Below, piece by piece: positions 21,201 through 30,650 of a DNA stretch of 30,665 nucleotides. The notes beneath the pieces were generated by a model. That model saw only the letters and a list, made by a program, of their open reading frames with translations, did no database searches and was not told the origin of the DNA. The stretch is from the NCBI GenBank assembly GCA_018398765.1, contig JAHBMJ010004842.1:43210-73874 (forward strand), read 5' to 3'. The position numbers were made by a program, and so were the translations under genes. The first letter of the stretch is position 1; every line of letters begins with the position of its first letter. This stretch comes from Chromera velia (Eukaryota > Sar > Chromeraceae).

Positions 21201-23619
21201 AGATCCGGAGATATGGGGTGGGAGTGGATGATGTGGGGGTAAGCACACGGGTGTGGCAGGGTGCGTTTGGAGACGGAGAATGGGGGCTGTTCCTTTTCCG
21301 CCCTTTTCAGCTGTTTGGGGCATTTTCTTCTGTCGTGATGACGGTTTGTGGCAGGAGAGTGCAAACCGAATCGAGTGACCTGCTGTGCAATGGGCGGAGG
21401 GATGCGGTGTGGGTGGGACGACTGAGGACCTGTTTGCATGGGGCTGTCGGGGGACGTGGAGGGGGAGGGGGACAGTGGTTCTTGCTCCTTGGGGGATTCC
21501 TGTAGTTGGGGGGTGGAAGGCTGCACCACCATGTGAGGGGGGAAGGGAGAGTCTTGTGGGGGGAATGAAGTGGAAGGAAGCTCTTTGGGGAAGGGGCATG
21601 ATGGGGATTTTATCCCCAAGTGCAGAGGCGGGGGGGACACTCTGCCGTCCAACGGTTGTTGCCTGACGAGGAACAATTCCGGGTGCGGGGAACTCTCGGG
21701 GGACGTGAGCTGTACAAGTTTGAGCTCTGGTGATTGGAGGTGGGGCAGGATTATTCAGGGGATTGGTACGTGGAGTGGGAGAGGGGGAAAACGAAGGCGG
21801 GGGCCAGAGGGAGTTCGGATGCGGCAGGACGCAACCACTTGCAGTTGTGAGGGGAGGAAAGCAGGAACCCCCTCCTCTTTGTTGGGGTGTGGTCTGCTCT
21901 GCTACCTTGTCTCTTGGAGTCTGCGCTTGCGACTGCACCCCTGATCTCTCTGTGAGGGGGACGGGGAGGGGGAGGGGGACAGGACTGAGAGTGCGTGGAC
22001 ACTCAACAACAGTAGAAGGCGGGGGAAGAGGGCTGTTGACGTTCATACTCGGGTTTTTGCCCCCTGTGTGAGAGGCTTCTGAGCAAAGAGATCTGGCTGC
22101 ACTGGCCACTACACTCGCACTGAAGTGCATGGGTGCAGGGAGGTGCGTTTTGTTAGGAGGCCACACAGGAGGAACAGAAATCGATGAAACAGTCGGGACC
22201 CTCCCCAAAAGCTCCACTGCCGTTGCAATCGGGCTCCTGCTTTCCCCGTCGCCATCTCTGCTCACGTGACGAACTACCGACCCGCCCCCGCCCCTGCTTC
22301 CACCGCAAACAACTGTGCAGGTGATACGGGAGGAAGATGGGGGCTGGGTTCCATCGGGACTTCTGTTCACCAACGCGCCCCCTTGAGTGGACAGACGGCG
22401 GGAATACTGAAAGGCCTGCACATTTGCATCCCCCTCTCCTTGCAGAGAGTGAGCAAGAGGAGCCACGACGGTCGTCGAGACTTCCTGTCTCTCTGCGACT
22501 TCTTCTTCCTCTCTGCTCTTCTCGTCTTCCTTGCTTCCTGCCTCGACGCCCTCGCTGCTGGTGGACTTCTTCTTTTGAGAAGTGACCGCAAGGAAAGAGT
22601 CCATGCTGTAAGAGAGACTGCTGCAGGACTGTCGGGGCTGTTGCTGGTGGGGTTGAGAGGGTACACGCAGTTCTTTGAAAACAACTGGCGCGGCCGGCTG
22701 TCCTGTCTCAAGAATGGGGCTTGCCGATGGTTCCGAAGAATCTTGCCGAAGTACTACGGAGGCGTGGAAGCCGTTTGGCTCCTCAACTGCCTCCTGAGGA
22801 GGGACATGAGGCCTCACTTCGGCGTCTTGAGGGGCACAGTCGAGGCTGTTTGTGTTCCCCGGAAAGGAACTCAGACTCCCCGAGAGGACCTGCTGCGGGC
22901 CCTGCTCTTGCCCCTGCCTGTCAAGACCTGCATATATACAATTTCATCCAAAGACAGAATTTCAGATTGAGACGCGCAACGAAACCATTGCGTGTCCTTT
23001 ACACGGAACCAACCTCTCAAGTCAGAAGCTGCATCGAGCGTATCGGTCTCTTAGCACCCAGCTTGATCTTCTTTTGCCAATGTCCTTCCCCGTCGATTTC
23101 AAATGCTCCGATCTTCATCTTCGTCAAGTTGCACTGCGTTCCTCTTTTCTCTGTCTGTCTGTCAGTCTCTCTGTCCCGGAGTACCACTCTCTTGTTAGCC
23201 CATCTACACACACATCTGGTGTCTCATTGCAGACCCCCAACAAGAGTCATACAGCCTCTGTATTGTACAACCGCAATTTGGCCACGCAGCCTCTCACCTG
23301 GATGGCTTGGTTTCCCTGTCAACACAGACGCAGCAGGGATCCAGTGAGGCACCTGGTTCGACGCCGAAAAAACCTTCCCAGAAGGTGCATTGAAGCTCTG
23401 CAACTGTGTTCCCCGTTTGGAGATTTTGTACTTCAGGAAACTCCCTCGAAGCACGCGAGCCAGGTGTTCTTCGTCTGACACGACCGCGTACCTCCGCAAA
23501 TCTGCACATTTACCAAGTATATATACAACAGACGGATAAAACATGTGAAGTCTATCTGGACATTGAACGTCCAGTAGGTGTTTTTGTACCTCACCTGCAA
23601 ATGCCTCAGATTGCGCCAT
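18216..23619 (-). CDS. Large disordered protein, three exons, about 1,646 residues
   Basis: Exons are 23619-23595, 23501-23298 and 22927-18216. The ATG at 23619 has an excellent context (CCACCATGG). Donors are GCAG|GTGAGG and CCAG|GTGAGA; acceptors are AAATGTGCAG and TATATATGCAG. Both introns are phase 1 and the joined frame is open throughout. Residues 1-76 look ordered (for example LARVLRGSFLKYKISKRGTQ). The remaining 1,570 residues are Pro/Ser/Thr/Gly/Gln-rich and become basic toward the C-terminus, with RG-rich and KR-rich patches and a KEN motif in QGQDKENKGK. A short likely coiled coil (VLANIERFREEIERAQ) comes near the end. The last 40 residues include a hydrophobic stretch that may be read-through past a missed donor (GGCG|GTCAGT near 18330). 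No known domain is recognised. The character suggests a scaffold or nucleic-acid-associated protein, but that is inference. Confidence 0.65.
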
Positions 23620-24316
23620 GGTGGAATCGCTCCACTGCGCTTATTCTAGCAAAGAGACAGACTTGTCGGAATATGTACGTATCGATATGTATGACAGTTT
23701 GTATGACAGCGCAATATAGATACAGAGACCTGGCAACTGTTGTTTAAAGGAAAAACCGGACTTGTTTCGCAAGGAATAGAAGGAATTGACCCCCCTTCTT
23801 ACAAGGCAAGTGCCTACACCAGAAATTTCTCTTCAAGGAAACTTATAGGAAAGCATTTTCCGAACTTGGATCGACCGCGCCATGCATGCACTCGGTGAAT
23901 CTCATGCAGTGATGTGTACGTACGTACATGACGCGTGACAATTAGTTCTCACACTTGCCTCCGCGCGCGCGCGCGCGCAAATGCGCGCGAACAAACTTAA
24001 TTTCTGCTATATGCATGCATGCATGTCTTTCTATACATGCATGCATGTGTTGCATCAACTGCAGGGATGCAGCAGCCGCAGCGGATGACTACGGGCCAAT
24101 CCGAGGAAGGGGAGGGCTGAGGGGAGTTCATATAGCTTGCAGCCACCATTTCGTCTGTGCCCGTTCGGCTCAATTTGATTCCCAAACCGTTGTTCTGCAT
24201 TACTACGAAACAACTGTTGTTCTTCGTTCTTCGTGCTTCGATCGTTTGGTTTTGCCTCTCAGCACCCTTTCATTTCTCCCGTTTTCTTTCGGAATCTTTC
24301 CTTTGTCAACATAGTT
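23620..24316. promoter_or_regulatory. Divergent promoter region with TGCATGCA elements
   Basis: This spacer separates the minus-strand ATG at 23619 from the plus-strand ATG at 24317. It carries TGCATGCA at 23883-23890, a TGCATGCATGCATG run at 24012-24025 and another at 24038-24047. There is a (CG)n run near 23961-23979 and a CGTACGTACGTAC stretch near 23917. The spacing suits shared or back-to-back promoters. The same motif lies upstream of two other genes here. Function is inferred from position and from the known use of this motif by apicomplexan AP2 factors. Confidence 0.4.
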
Positions 24317-25513
24317 ATGGACTTGCAGAGCAGACTGTCGTACATGGCCGACACCCTGGTGAGGGGTTGGCGGGGGGGTATATAGCAGCTGCTACCCTAT
24401 CCACAAATTCGAGCTTGCAGGCCTCGGAAATGAGGCGAAGTTCAACGTGGCAGAGAATTGCCTGAAAGCTGGAGTGGTGCAGGACGCGCTGAAAGGCGCT
24501 TATTTTATTGTTTACGGGGAGTGCCCCGCTGTCACCGCTGCCACAATCTCTTTGACACTCAAAGAAGTGCTTATTTGCGCAGAAAGGACCGAGGAGGAAC
24601 CCAAGGGGAAATACACCTTCTATGCCCCTCCGTCCAAAAAGGCCTGGCTACTGGAGAACGGATTCACCGTTGTGTCAGAGCCGACAAGAAATGTGTCGAA
24701 GGTGCCTCATCCTGCGGGGGAGCTGGACCGGGTGCATGCATGTGGGGGATCGAAGTCACTGCAGATATTCACCGGGAACTGACGGAAGACCTCGTCCTTT
24801 CCATGACCCCCTGGGACCCCAACAGACTAACCGCCGGATACTCCCTCTCAGGCATGATGAGCTATGCAGTCCACATTCCGGCCATCATGCTGAGGGAGCT
24901 TCTTGCGATTGTCGAGGGCATAGATCCGACCCACCTGCAGCGGTCCCCCCACCCCTTGTTCCTCGCCATCAAAAATAGAAAGGCCATTTTGCAAGGGTGG
25001 TGGGCTACCCACGTGAATCCCGCCAGCCCCCCCACCGTCGATCGACAGTCTGCTGCTCGGTCGGTCAATACATTGAATGATCTCCTCACTCTGATTGACG
25101 ATCTGCACGACAGCCGCAGCAAGTGTGCGCACACTGGGGAGCAGGTCCACCTCAAGGTGACCCCCCACAGCCTGTACCACACAATCACGACTGGGCTGGC
25201 CGCAGCCCAGTATTTGGAGAAGACGTTTTTGTACGCGGGCTCCGCCCGACTGAAGCACGCCACAGATATGGCGCAGAAGATGCTGAAAAAGCTTTTCGCG
25301 TTGGCCACCAAGGGACCCTCATTCACCCTTGAACTGACCACGGCTGATCCGGCTGTCGCCACGACAGGCGTCGCCGTGCCCGAGAGCGTCAAGAGTGCCG
25401 ACACAGGTGCGCTCCTGGCAGAGCTCCAGAGGCGTTTCCAGCTCAAGGCCATCAAAAATGTCGACCTTGTGGGGCAGAAAGTACTGCTCGAGTTCACTGA
25501 GAGAGTGGACTGA
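24317..25513 (+). pseudogene. Intronless unknown gene with two compensating frame shifts
   Basis: The ATG at 24317 opens MDLQSRLSYMADTLVRGWRG. Coding-like sequence then moves forward one frame at the G7 run (24372-24378), runs to about 24744, and returns to the first frame at the G5 run (24744-24748). It then reads to a TGA ending at 25513. Overall length corresponds to about 398 residues. The middle part (GNEAKFNVAENCLKAG onward) and the C-terminal 240 residues both look coding: no stops, G/C-rich third positions and balanced composition. The C-terminal part is largely helical in look, with RLTAGYSLSGMMSYAVH and GLAAAQYLEKTFLYAG. A 55-bp intron (24359-24413) could replace the first shift, but no splice pair has the right phase for the second. 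I recognise no family. It could be a retrocopy, a captured virus-like gene or a true gene with two sequence errors. Confidence 0.55.
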
Positions 25514-25600
25514 ACATGCAGTCACTCTCTAGGTCACTCTGTCGGTACATTCCTTGACCAATCATCTGGTAAGGAACAAAAAGTCGAACAGTAACAGAGT

Positions 25601-25756
25601 GTGGTTCATAAAGAAAAGGGGGGAGAAGAAGAAGAAACATATAGTCTGTCTGTTTGTCTCTCTGTTTGTCTGTCTGTTTGTCTGTCTGTATCTTTGTCTG
25701 CCTGCCGGCCTGCCTGTTTGTCTGTTTGTCTGTCTGTCTATCTATCTATCTATCTA

Positions 25757-25789
<33 letters not shown>

Positions 25790-25975
25790 TACAATGAGTG
25801 CAAAGAAGGGGGAAAAGTGGAAAGAAAGAACATATAGTCTATCTGTCTGTTTGTCTGTCTGTCTCTCTGTCTGTCTGTCTGACAGTGTCTGTCTCTCTGT
25901 CTGTCTGTCTATTGTGTTCATGAAGAAAAGAAGGGAGAAGAAGACACATATAGTCTGTCTGTCTGTCTGCCAGTA
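25601..25975. repeat. Higher-order TCTG tetranucleotide array, three blocks
   Basis: Three (TCTG/TTTG/TATC)n blocks each follow a purine-rich leader that ends in ACATATAGTCT. Leaders lie near 25601-25650, 25791-25840 and 25911-25955. The first and third share GTTCAT(A/G)AAGAAAAG and GGGAGAAGAAGA. The array therefore amplified as leader plus tetranucleotide units, not only by slippage. Open frames across it, rich in Cys-Leu-Ser-Val, are by-products. Confidence 0.9.
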
Positions 25976-26462
25976 TTTTCCATATAAGTGAAATCACCTT
26001 GTGTTTTAGGCTGTTTCGTATTATCACTAGTTACTGAGTTTTAGCAATATAAGCGATTTCATAATATAAGAAACACGAGGCAAACTAGAAAATTTATTTG
26101 TGCAAAACTTGTGATCACAATGTCTTAAATTCGACTCTTAATTGTTCAAAAATGGTGATACTTCCAGCAAATTAAAAAGTAAAAAAAATAAAACAAAAAC
26201 TTTTGATTTGATTACCAGGTTTCAGCTCAATTATAGAAACTAGATAGCTAATTTGCTAAGTCCATACATTATATTAATTATGAATTCATTTAGTAATTTA
26301 TATAGAATCATATAGAGTCTAATACAGTCTATCAATTTTGAATATTATAGGATAGGATAAGATAGCTAGGATTAATGTTCTAGACTAGGTTCCGGATTGC
26401 TCCACAATATTTAATAAATAGCCTGTGGCTATCTGTAGCTACTAGTAAAAGCAGTCTAGAAA
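25976..26462. other. AT-rich spacer next to the hAT element
   Basis: Strongly AT-rich, no coding frame, with local TATAG-rich repeats such as GGATAGGATAAGATAG near 26350. It forms the left flank of the transposon insertion. Its composition resembles the right flank (29372-30200), so the element may have inserted into one AT-rich tract. Confidence 0.5.
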
Positions 26463-26470
26463 AGTAGCTG
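26463..26470. repeat. Left 8-bp target site duplication of the hAT element
   Basis: AGTAGCTG lies directly before the left terminal repeat. It matches the right copy AGCAGCTG (29364-29371) at seven of eight positions. Eight-base duplications are typical of hAT transposons. Confidence 0.8.
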
Positions 26471-26488
26471 CAGAGTTGTTAAGTCTCG
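26471..26488. repeat. Left terminal inverted repeat and start of subterminal repeats
   Basis: CAGAGTTGTTAAGTCTCG pairs with the reverse complement of 29346-29363 with one mismatch. The next 75 bases hold at least four CGGTAC words, and 26515-26537 is repeated directly at 29310-29332. Confidence 0.88.
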
Positions 26489-27231
26489 GTACTTTCGGTA
26501 CCTCGGTACCAGAGGGGGGGTCGGTATCGGATTTCGGATCAGATCTTTCGGTACCGACCTAAATCAATCTCAAAACTAAAAATCATATGTAATCTGATGT
26601 TAGAATAGTATTCAAACACACTTTATAAAACAAAAATAATATAAACAAAATATAATGATAAATTTAAGACAAATCTCATTCAATGACATTAAAAGACTTT
26701 AAGAGTCAAATTAAGAAAGTTTTTTCTAGGTTTTTTGATTATTCCGTGACTTCCATCCATGAATTCAGGCATAAAACCTATGTATAGAACTGTTTGCTTG
26801 CATGAAACGAGGATGCTTAAGATGTTGATGAGTCAGCTGATCGATATGTGCTGCATATATGGCAACAGATGCGTCACCACGTCAAAATCGGTCGGATCAT
26901 GGAGTCGGATGCGATGCACTGACTTGCACAGAGGTTGGTGACACAGCACTGGCGAGCACTGGTGAATAAATCAATGAATGAGTTGACTAAGCCAGCGGAG
27001 CCTAGCTCCTGGCAGTCCATGCATGCAAGTCCGAGTCTTGTCGATTTTCTAGCTCTGAGAAGAGACTGTAGACTGAACAAGACTCAGATTTGGTCAGTGA
27101 ATGCGAGATTGAAGAAATGGCTGAAGAAAAAAGATTTAAGAAAAGATGTATGGCAGAATCAATTTTAAAAAAAAAAAGAAGAAAAAAAAAATGGCTGGAA
27201 AACCAAAAACAGGATCAATTGCTGCTCGGAA

Positions 27232-27481
27232 TCATAACCACGATACCCTAATTCTGTTTTGTCTTTCCTCTCCCCTCTCCTCAAACATGTGAAGCAGCGC
27301 TGTAGCCCTTGTGTGCACCGCTTGAGCAATTGAAGAGAATTCGGCATAAACTTGCCACGACTGAGAAACGGAACCTCCTTCAAGAAACAGAATGCGACCC
27401 CCTCCATCATTCACAATTCTCACAATTGTTGTCTGAAGAGACTTTTTCTCTGTTTTTGTTTCTACTTGTCCAACCAATCTG
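27232..27481 (-). pseudogene. hAT transposase DUF659 remnant, frameshifted
   Basis: On the minus strand IGWTSRNKN matches the GWTS signature that follows the catalytic-region TTD in hAT/DUF659 proteins. One frame away, near an A-rich run around 27440-27460, the text continues as TTIVRIVNDGGGRILFLEG and VYAEFSSIAQAVHTRATALL. This follows the layout of the DUF659 core: a Gly-containing strand, FL, then a long helix. It ends at a stop at 27232-27234. There is no ATG. The fragment continues, in domain order, from the ITTDK that ends the piece at 28265-28858, although about 780 bp separate them. Confidence 0.55.
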
Positions 27482-27855
27482 ATATGCAGCCTGTTGCTTG
27501 CAACATTCAGGCAGTTGTGACTGATAACTCCAAAAAACGATAGAAGAGATCAAGGATCGAATAGAAACACGCAAACAAACAAGATACATATGAAAAGGCA
27601 GTCTCAGGCAGATAAGGGGACCGGCCAGAAAGTTACTTGTTTTTCTTCTTTAAATTTGCGCCTTCCACGGAGTGACTGCATGTAAGACTGACAGAACTGG
27701 CAGATGCGATGGCAGCATATAAGACGATATACAACGCACTGAAGTGAATACACCAGATTCTCCCTCCCCCTGTTTGGGAGGGGTGGCGGCCCTTCCCCCC
27801 CCTCTCCTTCTCCTCCAGAAAAGCAGATCTGAAGAAAAGTCTGAAGGATATAAAA

Positions 27856-28065
27856 TCACTTTTCCTCTTCCGACTCCTCCAATACCCACTTCTTCCTCCT
27901 CTGCTGCCTGATCTGCTGACGTTGGGCCTCTGCCCTTGTTACTCGACGACGCTGCTGTGTCATGGTGGCTGCACCCTTGTCTGCACCCTTCTCATCATCA
28001 CTTGAATCAATCACGACCCTTGTCGGCACTTTGGGTGCAACCCGTTTCCCGCCCCCTATCGACTC
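27856..28065 (-). CDS. Candidate terminal exon inside the hAT element
   Basis: CCGATTCCGTTTAG at 28066-28079 is a good acceptor. The exon then reads 69 codons in phase 0 to a TGA at 27856-27858. The product starts basic (GGGKRVAPKVPTRVVIDSS), has an acidic DDE turn, then a Gln/Arg-rich helix (RAEAQRQQIRQQRRKKW), and ends EESEEEK. It looks like a charged protein tail. It lies between the BED piece and the DUF659 piece on the same strand, which is the wrong order for one transposase. It could be a host gene exon captured by the transposon or a second, nested element. No family recognised. Confidence 0.4.
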   Translation of the reverse strand, partial: ESIGGGKRVAPKVPTRVVIDSSDDEKGADKGAATMTQQRRRVTRAEAQRQQIRQQRRKKWVLEESEEEK

Positions 28066-28264
28066 CTAAACGGAATCGGGCACACACTCTTGGCACTGGT
28101 ACGTACTCCTTACGCCATGCTCACAACAGCGAGAGTCGTGAGTGTGCTTGTAACACAGAAAGAAAGAAAAAAAAACATAAAAGACAATCAGCTCACAAGT
28201 TCATAATAAAAGAGCCATAGAAGCGCCTGGAAGACACCACAGAAAATAATCGCCGACTCACGTG

Positions 28265-28858
28265 CTAAAGAGTTCCTTTATCGGTTGTGATGCAGACGTC
28301 GTATCCTGCCATTTTCTTGAGGAAGGCCTGGTTCACCTTCATCGTCACAGCCTTGAGGACAGAGCTTGCCATCGTCTGTCTGCAAAGTAGCCGGTAGGTC
28401 ATGAAGAAGTTCATGATAAACATCTTGAAGTAGAACAGGAAGGACTCCGAGACGGCAGCTGTACATATGACTATGACGAGCAGCTCCATCTGCTGCTGCA
28501 TCATTGCAGGCAACATGATTCGCTGAATGAACTCCGTCATCGCAACCTGCTTTGGAGTGGAAGAAAAGGAATCGGAAGGGCCTTTTAGAGTGGCAGCAGC
28601 CTCAAGCTCTCTCTTCAATTTATTGAATTCAGCAAAGTGAATTCTTTCTAAATGATGCCACATTGGAGAAGTTGAGCCAGTCCCTCCCAACACAAAGATA
28701 ACACAGCCACTGCAGAGGAGACATTTCACCTCAGATAGCGAAAGGCGCTTAAAATAGTGATAAATAGACAACGGTGGCATTACACCTCCGCTGCCTGGTG
28801 GTAGAGACTGATATCTACCTCTTGCATACCGAAGAAAAAATTTAAAAAGAAAGTCCAA
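28265..28858 (-). pseudogene. BED zinc finger and N-terminal part of a hAT transposase
   Basis: Open for 197 codons; the only early ATG is at 28780, before MPPLSIYHYFKRLSLSEVKC. A BED finger is visible: an aromatic YHYF, CLLC (C46 and C49 of the open frame), GGTGSTS and WHHLERIH with the zinc-binding His residues. BED fingers bind transposon ends. After a linker come the helices FIMNFFMTYRLLCRQTM and LKKMAGYDVCITTDK, which match the start of DUF659 in hAT transposases up to the Asp-containing TTD. The frame stops at once after that, where GWTS would be expected; that text is found at 27481. CACGTGAGT just past the stop resembles a donor but lies beyond it. I read this as a broken gene. Confidence 0.7.
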
Positions 28859-29345
28859 ACAAAGAGGTAGCTTTCAGATTTTTCCAAACGGAATTTAAGA
28901 GAAAGTTGAGACTTGCACACAAATCTCCCTGACCAGTGTTGATCACTGTTGGAGGAAAGAGATCAATTGAAGGATAAAAACAAGATGAAAAGAGACTCAG
29001 ACCAGCACACTTGTTTTTTTTGTGGCGATACACGTGTGCAGCCCAATTAAAAATGTAAGAAGACGGTGTTGTCTCATATGGCAGTTCTGCGAGACATACA
29101 CAATGCGCGGCCCATGCAGGCGCGCACCCCCCCTCGCGCTTCAAATTAGACATCAAAAGTTTATGCTAGTCATCTTTAAGCATCGCAATGTCCTAACGGC
29201 ATATAAACAGTTGATCTGTAAAGAGTTCTAAAAACCTGTTTAAAATCTCCAAAAAAGCCGGTACCGAAACTACCGAAAAGGTACCGAAAGTACCGAAAAT
29301 TTTTGGATCGGGGGGTCGGTATCGGATTTCGGTACTTAGGTTTGT

Positions 29346-29363
29346 CGGGACTTAACAACTCTG
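29346..29363. repeat. Right terminal inverted repeat of the hAT element
   Basis: CGGGACTTAACAACTCTG is the reverse complement of the left terminus with one mismatch. Inward of it lie TACCGAAAGTACCG and GGTACCG repeats (29262-29300), inverted relative to those on the left. Confidence 0.88.
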
Positions 29364-29371
29364 AGCAGCTG
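29364..29371. repeat. Right 8-bp target site duplication of the hAT element
   Basis: AGCAGCTG directly follows the right terminal repeat and differs from the left copy at one base, consistent with an old insertion. Confidence 0.8.
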
Positions 29372-30277
29372 CCAGACTCAGTGTCAGTAATTGATTGATT
29401 GATTGCCCTAGTGATTGCTAGTGATTGCCAATGGCTATACCATACAGCATAACGTCTATGCATATCAATCAATGGGTTAGATGATAATGTTTCGTTATAG
29501 TCAATTAGGCGCCACACGTAAAAAAAAAAGAAAAAAAAATTAGGTCTACAATCAGCTATAGGTCTCCCCGGGGGGGCCCAACTTTTTTTTTTCTTTTTTT
29601 TTGTTCAGGTCAAAAGTCAGGTACATATATATGTATTATGTATACAGATGCTATATAGAAAAGTAAGTTAAACTACTACTAACTTTGAGACAGTTTGAGA
29701 GTCAAAAAAGATTTTTTTCCTTTTGGAGCAGCAATGGAGCTAGACAAAACTAAAGCACTTATCATTTATCTTATGAATGAATGAACTAGGAATGAATTCA
29801 TTAACTCATGCAGGCTATATACTATGATGCTTATATATAGTAACAAATGTAACTTTAACCTATAGACTTTAATCAAGAATCAATCCAACTAGGATTACGA
29901 AAATGACTGACATGAATTACACTGCTAGGCTAGGACTAACACTAAGAATATATCTCTGATCGAGGCAGCTAGTCGAGGCAGTGAGGCTTAGGCTAAAATA
30001 AAAATTATTATAAAAAACATATGCACATGCATCATTATATACACCATGATGCAATGCAGGAGATGTATGTTTCAAGTTGTTTGGAGGTAGTAGGTACGCT
30101 TAATTAAATTTTTAAAATGCGATGCTATGGATGCTAGCATGGATGTCTGCTGTGTATCTGGGTGTAAATCTGTATGTAATTTTTGACTTCTTGATTTGAA
30201 GAATGCTCACATGTTTGAATTATTAGTTTTTGCTACATCAGCGCCTTGCGATTTGCTCTGCCTGTGCGCACCCCAAT
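29372..30277. other. AT-rich intergenic DNA with a poly-A/poly-T hairpin
   Basis: No gene is seen. 29520-29539 (A10-G-A9) and 29583-29602 (T10-C-T9) face each other around a 43-bp centre containing CCCCGGGGGGGCCC, so the region can fold back. TGATTGATTGATT occurs near 29390. The rest is AT-rich with TATATA words up to about 30230. Confidence 0.5.
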
Positions 30278-30403
30278 TCACCTCCGGGTGCTGTGGTATC
30301 GGGCCCCCCCATACATGGCGAGGATCCGCTTGCGCTTTTCCGCAGCTATCGCCTGTTGGATCCTTTTGTTCTCATCCTTCACTCTGACCTCGTCGAAGAT
30401 GTG
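30278..30403 (-). CDS. Terminal exon of a gene entering from the right edge
   Basis: After CCTGGCTGCAG at 30404-30414, a phase 0 exon of 42 codons reads to a TGA at 30278-30280. It encodes HIFDEVRVKDENKRIQQ followed by a Lys/Arg-rich helix and MYGGARYHSTRR. The segment looks like a conserved amphipathic or coiled-coil C-terminus, and composition changes sharply on both sides. The frame also continues upstream for a few codons (RHPTWLQ), so the true exon start could lie farther right, before the AC/AG repeat. No family recognised. Confidence 0.45.
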   Translation of the reverse strand, partial: HIFDEVRVKDENKRIQQAIAAEKRKRILAMYGGARYHSTRR

Positions 30404-30470
30404 CTGCAGCCAGGTCGGGTGCCGCGCAAGGGACAGAGAGAGAATCACACAAATAAGACGAGCGAGATAC

Positions 30471-30479
30471 ACATACACA

Positions 30480-30519
<40 letters not shown>

Positions 30520-30536
30520 CACAGAGAGAGAGAGAG
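30471..30536. repeat. (AC)n(AG)n compound microsatellite
   Basis: About twenty AC units with CTCAC interruptions, then seven AG units. Confidence 0.97.
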
Positions 30537-30650
30537 TGGCACCCAAGCAGAAAGACTCGAGAATGGGACAAGAGCGTGGAGAACGATAAAGGGAATTAAG
30601 GAAAGGTGACTCGCGGGCAAAAAGGCACAATCATGCTCTCACTCTCTCCG

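Larger units (their letters stand above)
26471..29363 (-). mobile_element. hAT-superfamily DNA transposon, full length but decayed
   Basis: The 2,893-bp element has terminal inverted repeats beginning CAGAGTTGTTAAGTC at both ends. It is flanked by an 8-bp target duplication (AG[T/C]AGCTG) and carries, on the minus strand, sequence resembling a BED finger and the DUF659 part of hAT transposases. The terminal CAG, 8-bp duplication and BED/DUF659 domains are all hAT features. Subterminal DNA at each end is full of CGGTACC and TTTCGGTAC repeats, where hAT transposases often bind. The transposase is in pieces and out of order, and I found no C-terminal dimerisation domain. The element is therefore unlikely to move by itself, though its ends might still be recognised by a related transposase. 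Confidence 0.85.

Noticed and set aside
25554-25991. 145-codon plus-strand frame rich in Cys-Leu-Ser-Val
   Set aside because: It is translation of a TCTG microsatellite; no start context and no complexity outside the repeat.
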